Origin: Crocosphaera sp. | GTDB taxonomy: Bacteria > Cyanobacteriota > Cyanobacteriia > Cyanobacteriales > Microcystaceae | Direction of reading: 5' to 3' | Length of the DNA: 32,181 nt | NCBI GenBank assembly: GCA_030065735.1 | Contig: JASJDD010000025.1 | Location: 1 to 32,181 of the forward strand | In this document: positions 15,887 to 25,300 of the stretch, piece after piece | Numbering within the stretch: position 1 is the stretch's first letter | How the letters are laid out: each line of letters begins with the position of its first letter | Notes under the pieces: model-generated | The model's input: the letters and a program-made list of their open reading frames with translations, nothing else | The model's database searches: none | Told to the model about the DNA's origin: nothing | Program-made: the position numbers and the translations under genes

Positions 15887-16474
15887 ATGTCAGTACAAAT
15901 AGAAAAAAGATACTATACATCCGAAGAATATTTAAGCTTAGAAGAAACAGCAGAATACAAAAATGAATACCGAGATGGAGAAATTATTTCCATGACTGGT
16001 GCTACCACTAATCATAACATCATAGCTGGTAATTTTTATAAACAATTTCCTACCAAAATCAATAATGAAGATTACTGGATTTTTATGAGTGATGTTCGTT
16101 TGTGGATGTCTATGTATCGTATCTATACTTATCCTGATGTAATGATAATTAAAGATAAACCTATTTATGAAGGTAAGGGAACAAATACAGTAACGAATGC
16201 TTCAATTATTGTTGAGGTTTTGTCTAAATCGACAAGAGATTATGATCGAACTGATAAGTTTAGGTTTTATCGTTCTCTTCCCACACTTCAGGAATATATA
16301 TTAATAGAACAATCGGTTTATTATATTGAACAATTTTATAAACAACCTAATGGAGAATGGATTTTTAAAACCTATGAATCTGATGCTGATACTCTCAATT
16401 TTTATTCAGTTTATTTCTCAATTCCATTAACTTACATTTATCAAAGAGTTGATTTTGATTTAAAAGAGGAATAA
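15887..16474 (+). CDS. Uma2 family (DUF820) endonuclease-like protein
   Basis: Predicted 195-residue PD-(D/E)XK-fold protein of the Uma2 family, which is very abundant in cyanobacteria and whose role is unsettled. The typical opening is YYTSEEYLSLEETAEYKNEYRDGEIISMTGAT. The nuclease core has YPDVMIIKDKP and ASIIVEVLSKSTRDYDRTDKFRFYRSLPTLQEYILIEQ, with D and ExxS standing for the D...(E/Q)xK residues. ATG 15887 is preferred because GGAGG (15876-15880) lies 6 nt upstream. In-frame ATGs at 15857 and 15875 are less likely. It is convergent with the frameshifted gene below. Confidence 0.85.
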   Translation: MSVQIEKRYYTSEEYLSLEETAEYKNEYRDGEIISMTGATTNHNIIAGNFYKQFPTKINNEDYWIFMSDVRLWMSMYRIYTYPDVMIIKDKPIYEGKGTNTVTNASIIVEVLSKSTRDYDRTDKFRFYRSLPTLQEYILIEQSVYYIEQFYKQPNGEWIFKTYESDADTLNFYSVYFSIPLTYIYQRVDFDLKEE

Positions 16475-16488
16475 GAATATACAATGTC

Positions 16489-17152
16489 TTACATTTCTCC
16501 ATAAATGTATTCATTTGCGATAGTTTCAAAATCAATTGTCCATAACTTAATATAATCATCCATAAAGTCTAATTTTTTACCAGAACAGTCTAAACGAAAC
16601 CCAGGAATCCAAAAATAACTTTGTATTTTTAAGTCACTATATTGATCTTTATTATTTTCTAACTGTTTTTGGATTAAATATTCATATCTTTCTCCATATA
16701 AAAATAATTCAATGTAGAAACTTATAAGATTGACTATAATCTAATATTTCTGATTTACTGGTTCGATAAACTAAACTGAGTATTTTGGGTTCATTATACT
16801 TTGCTAAAATTGTATCAATACTGGTTAGTTTAGAATAAAATATGTTTTCTTCTGCTTCATTTTCTATAATATCTGAACCTGACTTATTATTAATGATTCC
16901 ATCTCTATCTGATTTAGTGAGTTTAGAGTTTTCATCTAGATATCCTTTTTCTAGACAAATAGTTTTAAATTTATAAAAGATACGATAAAACAAGAAAAAT
17001 AGTTTTCTTTTCTCATCAAAATTTTCTATTTCTTCTAGTTTATCCTCGAAACCTTTGGGTAAATAAAAATAAAGTTGATTATCCTTTTTTTCTATCCCCA
17101 CAAAGGAATATTTATTATCGACAGTTAATTTTAGTTGATTGAAATTAATCAT
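16489..17152 (-). pseudogene. unknown gene split by a one-base frameshift
   Basis: ATG 17152 starts a frame of 147 residues that stops at 16709. In another frame, 77 further codons continue at once (FYIELFLYGERYEYLIQKQL to IANEYIYGEM, stop at 16489). Reading SYK then FYIEL requires loss of one T from the TTT at 16718-16720, so the intact gene would encode about 221 residues. The N-terminal part has a strand-rich start (FSFVGIEKKDNQLYFYLPKG-like) and a helical segment with FYRIFYKFKTICLEKG. The whole is acidic and AT-rich. I do not recognise it with confidence; the opening loosely recalls subunits of McrBC/LlaJI-type restriction systems. A sequencing error would make it intact. Confidence 0.55.
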
Positions 17153-17228
17153 TTTTAGATTCTATAATTAATTCTATCAATGTCCTAATCATAATACCTA
17201 GTGTTATATTACAGTTTTCCAGACTGTG

Positions 17229-17546
17229 TTACGTTATAATTGTTTGAGTTAATATAAGTCTAGCAAAAATACACCCTAAAACCGCAATCAAAAGGATAAT
17301 ACCAGTCTCTAAATCATCAAACAAATAGATTAGTTTATAAAAACAACATAAGATTATAATTAATCTCAGGATAAAACTACCTATCATTAAACGATAAGGA
17401 TGACTGGTATTAGGAAGCTTTTTCAACGTTAACCAAAGTCCCCCAAAGTATCCTAAACCAATAGCAAAACCTACAACAAATATCAATATCATTGTCCCTA
17501 AAGATGAGAACACATTAACAGGTAAGAGATTATCAGAAATAGACAT
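17229..17546 (-). CDS. atpR: N-ATPase accessory membrane subunit AtpR (inverted)
   Basis: Predicted 105-residue membrane protein with three hydrophobic segments. The signature GLGYFGGLWLTLKKLP, GSFILRLIIILCCFY and a C-terminal FARLILTQ with conserved Arg residues match the AtpR/F1F0 subunit 2 family, which is found only in Na+-type N-ATPase operons and is thought to help c-ring assembly. ATG 17546 has GGAG 6 nt upstream; an ATG at 17558 is the alternative. Normally atpR is co-directional and directly upstream of atpB (order D-C-Q-R-B-E-F-A-G). Here it is on the opposite strand, with its start 280 bp from atpB, so the operon has been broken by inversion. Confidence 0.82.
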   Translation of the reverse strand: MSISDNLLPVNVFSSLGTMILIFVVGFAIGLGYFGGLWLTLKKLPNTSHPYRLMIGSFILRLIIILCCFYKLIYLFDDLETGIILLIAVLGCIFARLILTQTIIT

Positions 17547-17600
17547 GATTAACTCCATTAACTTTTGTCCACCAGATAATATAACATTCTGTTAAAGATT

Positions 17601-17628
17601 GTAGGGGTCAACGGCCGTTGACCCCTAC
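17601..17628. repeat. 28-bp perfect palindrome between atpR and atpB
   Basis: GTAGGGGTCAACGG (17601-17614) is followed directly by its reverse complement, CCGTTGACCCCTAC (17615-17628). It lies in the divergent promoter region, 55 bp upstream of the atpR start. Such GGGGTCAACGGCCGTTGACCCC elements recur in cyanobacterial genomes as dispersed palindromes (from memory). A role as operator or inversion hotspot is speculative. Confidence 0.75.
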
Positions 17629-17708
17629 TGTAATAATCATTTATTTAAAAAATAGGACTATAATAAAACTGTCAAGATACAATATAGGCATCATACCTAA
17701 CTAATTTG

Positions 17709-17714
17709 TATAAT
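17709..17714 (+). promoter_or_regulatory. possible -10 element of the atpB cluster
   Basis: TATAAT at 17709-17714, preceded by TTG, lies 112 bp before the atpB ATG. No good -35 is at the right distance. A second TATAAT is at 17660-17665. Either could drive atpBE. Confidence 0.3.
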
Positions 17715-17825
17715 ATCACACAGTGGTTAGTCTCATGCAAATGGATCAATAAATTGTACTTGTCGAGGTAATTGATGAATTATCTCTAGAAAAAAATTAT
17801 AGAATAGAGAGGAAAATAATCACCA

Positions 17826-18521
17826 ATGATCTTAACACCTGATGAAATTGTTTTTTGGCAGTGGGGAATTATTTCGATTAATGCTACTCTCGTTTTTACC
17901 TGGTTAATCATGATTTTATTAGTTATTTTTTCTTGGTTAGTCACCCGTAATCTTTCTAGTTCCCATCGTTTGTCAAAACAACAGAATATTTTAGAAGTTA
18001 TTGTGATGGGAATTAATAAACAAATTGAAGAAATTAGTCAACAAAAACCAGAACCTTATTTACCTTTTGTGGGTACATTATTTATTTTTATTGCTGTTTC
18101 TAACTTACTCACTATTATTCCAGGATATCAACCCCCAACAGGTTCACTATCAACAACAGCAGCTTTAGCAATTTGTGTATTTTTTGCTATTCCCTTCTAT
18201 GGGATTTCTCAGCAAGGATTTTTCAATTACTTTAAAAAATATTATCTTTCCCCTACTCCCATGATGTTACCTTTTAATATTATTGGTCGCTTTTCCAATA
18301 CGTTATCCTTAGCTGTACGTTTATTTGGTAATGTCATGAGTGGTACAATGATAGCAGGAATCCTATTATCCGTTGCCCCTTTATTTTTTCCTATCATTAT
18401 GCAAGCAATGGGTTTATTAACAGGATTGATTCAAGCTTATATTTTTGCTATCTTAGCAATGGTATTCATCGCAGCAGCTACCCAACAACAAGAAACAAAA
18501 GGAGAAGAAAAAAATGGATAA
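17826..18521 (+). CDS. atpB: N-ATPase subunit a
   Basis: Ion-channel subunit of the membrane sector; it provides the half-channels next to the c ring. The 231 residues form about six helices. The essential arginine is in SLAVRLFGNVMSG (R165), and the last helix has the usual QAYIFAILAMVFIAAA. The short N-terminus (TPDEIVFWQWGIISINATL) and the close link to an N-type c subunit put it in the N-ATPase group, separate from the photosynthetic H+-ATP synthase. It overlaps atpE by 8 nt. A weak GAGAGGAAA precedes the start by about 10 nt. Confidence 0.93.
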   Translation: MILTPDEIVFWQWGIISINATLVFTWLIMILLVIFSWLVTRNLSSSHRLSKQQNILEVIVMGINKQIEEISQQKPEPYLPFVGTLFIFIAVSNLLTIIPGYQPPTGSLSTTAALAICVFFAIPFYGISQQGFFNYFKKYYLSPTPMMLPFNIIGRFSNTLSLAVRLFGNVMSGTMIAGILLSVAPLFFPIIMQAMGLLTGLIQAYIFAILAMVFIAAATQQQETKGEEKNG

Positions 18522-18783
18522 TATTGGATTAATTGGAACTGCTTCTATTGTGGTATCAGGACTTACTATTGCTATTGGTTCCATTGGACCAGCATTAGGG
18601 GAAGGAAGGGCGGTAGCACAAGCTTTATCAGCCTTAGCACAACAACCGGATGAAGCTAACACGATTATTCGTACTTTATTTGTTGGTATGGCTTTGGTTG
18701 AATCAACGGCAATTTATTGTTTTGTTGTCACTTTAATTCTCATATTTGCTAATCCTTTTTGGAACTATGTTATTACAAATTAA
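18514..18783 (+). CDS. atpE: N-ATPase subunit c with Na+-binding signature
   Basis: Rotor-ring proteolipid of 89 residues, a two-helix hairpin. Helix 2 has the ion-binding carboxylate and Na+ ligands ES-T--Y (E63, S64, T65, Y68; VESTAIY). Helix 1 has GPALGEG with an additional carboxylate E30, as in N-ATPase c subunits, where Glu replaces the Gln32 of the Ilyobacter ring. This predicts Na+ coupling. A strong Shine-Dalgarno AAAGGAG lies 8 nt before ATG 18514. In complete operons atpF follows directly; here two unrelated genes intervene. Confidence 0.95.
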   Translation: MDNIGLIGTASIVVSGLTIAIGSIGPALGEGRAVAQALSALAQQPDEANTIIRTLFVGMALVESTAIYCFVVTLILIFANPFWNYVITN

Positions 18784-18871
18784 TGAAGTTAAAATTTTTT
18801 TAAAATGACTAATTAATCAAAATAATTGTTTTTATAATTCTTCATAAAAATGGATAAAAAAAACGTACATC

Positions 18872-19336
18872 ATGGAAGAAAAAATGTCTAAATTTGAAGA
18901 ACTTTGTCAGGTTTATGCTTTAGCCAAACAAAAGACTCAGATAAATCACGAAGCTTGTCAGAAGTTTGTTGAGAAGTTCATTGCTGCCATGAGTGATTAT
19001 TTTCAAGCCCCTATAAAAATGCAAAAAGAAAGTTTTGATGAATGTGGACTAATGCACTTTGAAACAGTTTTAATCCTCTATGAAAACCCTAATGATCAAG
19101 AAAATTCGTTTTCAGAAATGATCGTAATTTCCTGGTCATTAGAGAACATTTTAGATAACTATATCTTAACCCTTTATCCTTGGATGAACGAGTATAAACT
19201 TTTCGAGAACGAGTTCAACAAATTTGAGGAAATTTATCAATTTGTTTTTGAAGTAATCAAAGAAACCTATCAAAGTCCCATAACTTGGTCTCAGAAAGAA
19301 AAAAACACCGTAAGACATCTAGGCTGGTTAGACTAA
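18872..19336 (+). CDS. hypothetical protein inserted in the atp cluster
   Basis: Predicted soluble, acidic protein of 154 residues, not recognised. It looks mostly helical at the N-terminus (KFEELCQVYALAKQKTQINHEACQKFVEKFIAAM), then has strand-like central segments (MHFETVLILYENP, EMIVISWSLENI) and a helical C-terminus. ATG 18872 is used; ATG 18884 has GGAAG just upstream and is equally plausible. It sits 88 bp after atpE and 14 bp before the TVP38-type gene, on the same strand, so the two probably travel together and are transcribed with the ATPase genes. Function unknown. Confidence 0.7.
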   Translation: MEEKMSKFEELCQVYALAKQKTQINHEACQKFVEKFIAAMSDYFQAPIKMQKESFDECGLMHFETVLILYENPNDQENSFSEMIVISWSLENILDNYILTLYPWMNEYKLFENEFNKFEEIYQFVFEVIKETYQSPITWSQKEKNTVRHLGWLD

Positions 19337-19350
19337 GGAGAGCCATAGTT

Positions 19351-19986
19351 ATGAGCAAAATTCTGCGTTTTTTGGCTATCTTTGCCCTCATAATTTTAAT
19401 TATTGGAGTCGTCAACCACTATGGAGTCAGACAGTTACGAACACAAGTAGAAGCGTTAGGAACATGGGTTCCTTTGGGCATTTTTCTTTTACGCTTCACC
19501 AGCGTTGTTATTCCAGCTTTGCCAGGAACAGCCTATTCTGTCTTATCTGGGGGACTATTAGGCTTTACTCAGGGTCTTTTGGTTATCTGTCTAGCTGACT
19601 TACTCTCCTGTTCCCTGAGTTTCTCCCTATCAAGACGTTATGGTCGTAATTTAGTACAGCGACTGGTGGGACCGAAATTTATTAACAAAATTGATAGCTT
19701 TAGTCAGCGTCATTTAGAGCATAACTTTTTCCTTTTGACTGGTTTCTTAATGACAGGCTTTTTTGATTTTGTTTGTTATGGTGTGGGACTGACCAAAGCT
19801 CCTTGGCGTAAGTTTGTCCCTGCTTTGGTTATCAGTATTGCTATTTCTAACCCACCCATTGTTGCTTTAGGAGCGGGACTGTTAGAAGGGGGAAAATTAT
19901 TATTAGGTTTGGCTTTAATTGGTGTTTTTGCTCTAGCTATTATTACCAGTTTAGTGCAGCGTAGTTCATCAAACATAAAACAATAA
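19351..19986 (+). CDS. TVP38/TMEM64 (DedA-like, VTT domain) membrane protein
   Basis: Predicted inner-membrane protein of 211 residues with about five hydrophobic segments. The VTT/SNARE-associated core is visible: IPALPGTAYSVLSGGLLGFTQG, then SLSFSLSRRYGRNLVQRLVG and a later hydrophobic block (FVPALVISIAISNPPIVALGAGLLEGG). The family includes lipid scramblases and DedA-type transporters; the substrate here is unknown. ATG 19351 has AAGGAG 10 nt upstream, so an earlier in-frame start at 19285 is rejected. The stop is 13 bp before atpF, so translation of atpF probably depends on the same transcript. It is not a known N-ATPase component. Confidence 0.85.
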   Translation: MSKILRFLAIFALIILIIGVVNHYGVRQLRTQVEALGTWVPLGIFLLRFTSVVIPALPGTAYSVLSGGLLGFTQGLLVICLADLLSCSLSFSLSRRYGRNLVQRLVGPKFINKIDSFSQRHLEHNFFLLTGFLMTGFFDFVCYGVGLTKAPWRKFVPALVISIAISNPPIVALGAGLLEGGKLLLGLALIGVFALAIITSLVQRSSSNIKQ

Positions 19987-19999
19987 TCTGAGGAAAATT

Positions 20000-20773
20000 A
20001 TGTTAATTGACCCCTTTACAACGTTTGCCCAAATTCTGAACTTTGTTATCCTTATTTTCTTGCTAAAAAAGTTTTTATACAAACCAATTCTTAATTCAAT
20101 GGAACAGCGAGAAAAAAATATTATGAATCGCTTAGAAGAAGCAGAAGAAACAAGAGAAGCAGCCCAGAAAGAAGCCGAATATTATCGTCAAAAACAACAA
20201 GAATGGGAAGAACATAAACAAGAAAGAATTGAACAAATAAAAGGAGAAAGTGAACAACAAAAACAGGACTTAATGATGAGAGCAAAAATAGAGATCGAAA
20301 CGCTGCGTCAGCAATGGTATGAACAATTACAACGGGAAAAACAAAACTTTTTAGACACATTGAGACAAAAAGCAAATCAACAAATTATGAAATTAGCTAG
20401 ACAAGCATTACAAAACTTAGCTGATGCTGATTTGCAACAACAAATGATTAATAAATTCATTCAGGGTTTACCCCAACTTGCCTACCATCAACTTATGAAA
20501 GATAATAGCTTAAAAAATGAAAAACACGAATCCTTTATTATTCGCTCAACCTTTCCCATTTCAGAATCCCAACAACAAAAATTGGCCCAGGCATTAAAAC
20601 AACAATTTAATCAGGATATTAAAATTAGTTTTGAAATTAATGATGACTCTATTTGCGGTATTGAACTATTAAATCATGGTTATAAAATTCCCTGGAACTT
20701 AGACTATTATCTCGACGAACTCGAAAGTAAAATGTCTCAATCTTTAGAAGGAGAAAATAATGTCACAAGATAA
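20000..20773 (+). CDS. atpF: N-ATPase subunit b with delta-like C-terminal domain
   Basis: Stator subunit of 257 residues, longer than the usual b subunit. One N-terminal transmembrane helix ([21 protein letters not shown], about 9-29) is followed by a long charged coiled coil (about 35-160, rich in E, K, Q). A delta-like domain follows from about 170 ([21 protein letters not shown] and [19 protein letters not shown]). In N-ATPases this fusion-like length replaces a separate delta (atpH) gene, which is indeed absent here. Shine-Dalgarno GAGGA lies 7-8 nt before the ATG. The end overlaps atpA by 14 nt, indicating coupling. Confidence 0.92.
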   Translation: MLIDPFTTFAQILNFVILIFLLKKFLYKPILNSMEQREKNIMNRLEEAEETREAAQKEAEYYRQKQQEWEEHKQERIEQIKGESEQQKQDLMMRAKIEIETLRQQWYEQLQREKQNFLDTLRQKANQQIMKLARQALQNLADADLQQQMINKFIQGLPQLAYHQLMKDNSLKNEKHESFIIRSTFPISESQQQKLAQALKQQFNQDIKISFEINDDSICGIELLNHGYKIPWNLDYYLDELESKMSQSLEGENNVTR

Positions 20774-22277
20774 TCAATATTTGCAAGGAATATTAGACCA
20801 TTTTTTTGATATTTCTGACCAAGTTTTAAGCGATCATAAACCCCAATTAACCCCCCAAGAAATCGGAACCATTACTTATTTAGGAAGTGGGATCGCCCGT
20901 GTCAGAGGACTGCCCAACGTCAAATCAGAAGAAGTAGTAACATTAGGGCAAAATAACTTAGGAATGGTCTTTAACCTTGATCCTCAAGAAGTTGGCGTTA
21001 TTCTTTTAGATGCTGATGAAGACTTGACCGCAGGATGTGAAGTTTATCCCACCGGACGAGTGATGGATGTTCCCGTTGGAGAAGGGTTATTAGGACGAGT
21101 GGTTGACGGTATGGGACGACCCTTAGATAATCAAGGGGCGATCGCTTCTACAAAGCGTTTTCCTATCGAACGAGAGGCCCCTGCTATTATGGATCGGTCT
21201 CCCGTTACTGTTCCCCTACAAACCGGCATCAAAGTGATTGACGCATTGATCCCCATCGGACGAGGCCAACGGGAATTAATTTTAGGCGATCGCCAAACCG
21301 GAAAAACAGCGATCGCCCTCGATACTATTTTGAACCAAAAAGAAACAGGGGTGATCTCCATTTATTGCGCCATTGGACAACGGAGTTCTGCCGTTGCTAA
21401 ACTGATCAACGAGTTACGCACCTATGGGGTCATGGATAACTGTATTGTAGTGGTGGCCCCAGGAGAAAGTCCGCCAGGGTTGCAATACATCACCCCTTAT
21501 GCTGCAACGTCTATGGGGGAATATTTCATGGAACAAGGGCGCGATGTTCTCATTATCTACGACGATCTCATCCAACACGCCCGCGCTTATCGAGAGTTAT
21601 CCTTATTGTTGCGTCGTCCCCCAGGTAGAGAAGCGTTCCCTGGAGACATCTTTTATATCCATTCCCGTCTGCTAGAACGGTCTACCCGTCTTCGTGAGGA
21701 CTTAGGAGGGGGATCTTTGACAGCTTTACCTATCGTGGAAACCGAGGCACAAAACATCTCTGCATACATCCCCACTAACTTAGTATCCATCACCGATGGA
21801 CAAATCTATTTAACCCCTGATCTCTTTCAAAAAGGCATTTTACCCGCAGTGGATGTGGGTCGTTCCGTGTCCCGTGTCGGGGGAAAAACCCAGTTAAAAG
21901 CCTATCGTTCCGTTGCTGGGGACTTGAGACTATCTTATTCCCAGTTTGAAGAATTAGAAAGCTTTTCTCGCTTTGCTACACGGTTAGATGCTGCCACCCG
22001 TCAAACCTTAGAACGGGGTCGTCGTGTCAGGGAAGTTCTTAAACAACCCCAATATCAACCTATTCCCGTTGCTGAACAAATCGCTGTGTTATTAGCCGTC
22101 AGTCAAGGGGTTTTTGATGAGTTACCTTTGGATAAAATAGCTGAAGGGCAAACTATTATTAGACAAAATGTAGTGAAAAAATTACCCAAATTATGTGAAA
22201 AAATTGAACAGGGAGAAGGATTAACTGAAAGCGATCTAAATGCTTTATTAAAGATTTTAAGAGCAGAAATATTCTAA
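20760..22277 (+). CDS. atpA: N-ATPase subunit alpha
   Basis: Non-catalytic nucleotide-binding subunit of the F1 head, 505 residues. The P loop GDRQTGKTA is at residues 176-184, and the family signature is visible near [14 protein letters not shown]. The ATG at 20760 has AAGGAG 7 nt upstream, within atpF. Normally atpG (gamma) would follow; instead the next gene is convergent and unrelated, only 28 bp away. The catalytic beta subunit (atpD) is also absent from the window. No terminator is visible in the short gap. Confidence 0.96.
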   Translation: MSQDNQYLQGILDHFFDISDQVLSDHKPQLTPQEIGTITYLGSGIARVRGLPNVKSEEVVTLGQNNLGMVFNLDPQEVGVILLDADEDLTAGCEVYPTGRVMDVPVGEGLLGRVVDGMGRPLDNQGAIASTKRFPIEREAPAIMDRSPVTVPLQTGIKVIDALIPIGRGQRELILGDRQTGKTAIALDTILNQKETGVISIYCAIGQRSSAVAKLINELRTYGVMDNCIVVVAPGESPPGLQYITPYAATSMGEYFMEQGRDVLIIYDDLIQHARAYRELSLLLRRPPGREAFPGDIFYIHSRLLERSTRLREDLGGGSLTALPIVETEAQNISAYIPTNLVSITDGQIYLTPDLFQKGILPAVDVGRSVSRVGGKTQLKAYRSVAGDLRLSYSQFEELESFSRFATRLDAATRQTLERGRRVREVLKQPQYQPIPVAEQIAVLLAVSQGVFDELPLDKIAEGQTIIRQNVVKKLPKLCEKIEQGEGLTESDLNALLKILRAEIF

Positions 22278-22305
22278 TCAAGGTTTCTCTTGGATTCAGC
22301 AAACT

Positions 22306-25300
22306 TTAACTATGGAATTTTTGACGCAAACTACCTTGATTTTTTTGAGATTTTTCGTAGTGTTGTAACCATTCATGACCTTTGTCTAATAACTCTTCAG
22401 GAGTTAATACTTTTAATTTAATGTTACTGAGATCCCAAATTTTGATAGTTTTGTCATTACTAGCAGAAGCAATGAATTGACCATTAGGACTAAACATGGC
22501 ACTGTTAACCCAATCGCTATGACCTTCTAACGTCCTCAGTAAAGTTCCATCTATACTCCAGATTTTGAGAGTTTTATCGGCACTAGCTGAAATTAAGAAC
22601 TGACCATCAGGACTAAATCCTACATCATAGACCTTAGAGTTATGTTTTGCTAGGGTATTTAAACATTTCCCATTGCTCAGATTCCAGAGTTTGATGGTAT
22701 TATCATTACTTGCAGAGGCCAACATTTTGCTATCAGGATTAAAAGCAACGCCATTAATCCAGTCTTGATGACCTTCTGGATGATCATTTTGCTCATAACT
22801 TCCAATGGTTCGGATTAATTTGCCATTTAAGTCCCAATGTTTAATTGTATTATCTGCGCTAGCAGAAGCAAGGGTTTGACCATCAGGACTAAACGCTACC
22901 CCCCATACTTTATCTGTATGTTGGTTATTCATCTGTTCGCCACAAGTAACGACTAATTTTCCCGTATCACCATTCCACAGTTTAACACTACGATCACCAC
23001 TACCAGAGGCTATATAATTGCCATTAGGACTGAAACGAACAGTATGAACAGTACCTGTGTGTTCTTCAAGGATTTGAGGAGACTCTTGATTAAGATTCCA
23101 CAACTTTATCCTATTATCTCCACCACCTGAAACCAGCTTTTGACCATCAGGACTAAAACTAACTTCCCAAACCCAATTTGGTTGGTTCTTTTGATCGGTA
23201 TCAAGAATACACTTGGTTTCTTTCCAAATGTTGTCAGTTTCACGACTCCATAAACGAATAGTGCCATCCCAACCCCCAGAAGCAAGGGTGTTACCATCAC
23301 GACTGAAACAAATACTATGAATCTTCCCTCCATGTCCTTTGAGGTTTTGGGGCAAAATAAAGTCTAGTTTCCTCAGTTTAATGGTATTGTCATCACTTGC
23401 AGACGCAAGAATTTTGCCATTGGGACTAAATTCCACATATCTTACCCAGTCTCGGTGTCCTCTAAAGGTTTTCAGCAAGTCCCCTTCAAGACTCCAAAGT
23501 TTGACCGTATTATCATTGCCTCCTGATGCTAATACCTGATCATCTTCTCTGAAGGATACACTATTCACTTGTTCTTTATGATTGAGATTCAGGTATGGTT
23601 TAACTTTATTCTCCTTGATCTCCCAAAGTTGGATAGTTCCATCTTCACTTGCTGAAGCTAAATATTCTCCTGAATGGCTAAATCTGACGCTTTTAATTGG
23701 CCTTTGTTGTTCTGCTAGAGTTTCTTTACACTTCTTTGTATTAATGTCCCAAAGTTTAATGGTATTGTCTTTCTCTCCTGATCCTGAAGCTAAGGTTTGA
23801 TTATCAGGACTGAAATCGATGGTGTAAACTTTATCGTCATGGCCTTTAAGGTTTGCAAAATGTTTAATAGTTAAATCTTGATACTTTTCACTCCAGTTTA
23901 GCTGCCAAAGCTTGATCAGGCGATCGCCTCCTGCTGATGCCAGCATTTTACCGTCAGAACTGAAACAAACATCCCAAACCCAATCATCATGACTAAGGGT
24001 ATCCTTTTTCCATTCCTCACAAGTGAATTCTTGTTTCGTAGAATTCCAAGAAATAAGCCAAACTTTAATGGTTTGATCCGCACTGGCTGAGGCTAACAGC
24101 TTACCATCTGGACTAATTTTAACGCTATTTACAGCATCCTGATGTCCTTTAACATTTTTTACGAACTCGTCATTTTCCACATCCCAGATTTCAATGGTTT
24201 TATCCCAACTTGCAGAAGCCAGAAATCTTCCATCAGGGGTAAAACTACCCTTACGACTAAAATTTACGCTATAAACATCACTCTGATGTTCCTCAAAGTG
24301 GTTATATTCTTCTAAACCATAGATAATATCTTTGATGGTTTTTTCTGTTTCTTGTTGGACTTCTAAGGGTAAATTTTTAAGGGTTTTTAACTTTTCGCTT
24401 GACTCAAGACTTGCTTGTAAAGCTTTGAGTTGATCATGTTCTGCAAAAGATTTTTGAGCCGTTAGGTTAAGTTGCTTAATCTCTTTAATAGCAAGTTCTT
24501 GTAAAACATCGCTTCTTTTTCTATCTAAATTAGACGCTAATTGATGGTATTTTTGACGAAATCTTTTCTGAATAATTTGGGTTAAATGATCAGGAGCTAA
24601 TTGATAAGTAAAACACCTATGATCACTGAAAAATGATGGCTTTTGAACCAATCCCGATTCTGTTGAAATAGCCAAAACTACATCTAGTTGTTGTTCAGTT
24701 GATTCTAATTCTGATAATTCTAATTTATCTTTTAACTCGTCATAGGTTTGTTTAGGACGAATATTATTGGAATCAGTTAGACAATAAAGAACGACTTCAG
24801 CAATCACTTGATTTTCTATTCCACAGTCTTTAGTGATTTCTTCCAAATATTGATCAAGTAATATTTTTTTCGGTTTTTTTTCGTTAACCCCTTGTGTTAG
24901 TTTTTCATAGTCTTGTAAAGTTGTAATTTTATTATTTTCTAACTGCGTTCCTACCATTTGTAGTTCAATGGGGATAACTTTTCCTTCTGGAGTCGCCAAA
25001 TCATTAACCAGTCTGTCAAGAAGTGACTCCTCTAAGAGATAAGTATTTTGCGTTAATTCCAGAATATCTGCCTTAGCTTCATCTAACTCCAAATAACCGA
25101 TATAGTAAAGATTATTTTTGTCCAAAATATTGTTGTTAATGATGTCGAAATTAGCTAAACGACTCAAATTTAGTAAATAATAGAGGTAATCTTCTCTCAC
25201 AGACAAAATAATTTTGACAAAAGGAATGGTAAGAGATTCTTGAATAAAGTTAGCAAATTCCTGACTATAATTAGCAAGTTTTGGACGATTAATGGGGTTT

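Noticed and set aside
19285-19350. Upstream extension of the TVP38-type protein
   Set aside because: The extra residues (ERKKHRKTSRLVRLRRA) are a frame-shifted reading of the preceding gene, and ATG 19351 has a good Shine-Dalgarno sequence.
23339-23800. Plus-strand frames opposite the WD40 repeats
   Set aside because: Antisense shadows with repeated LSLPPDA-type peptides that mirror the WD40 repeat codons.
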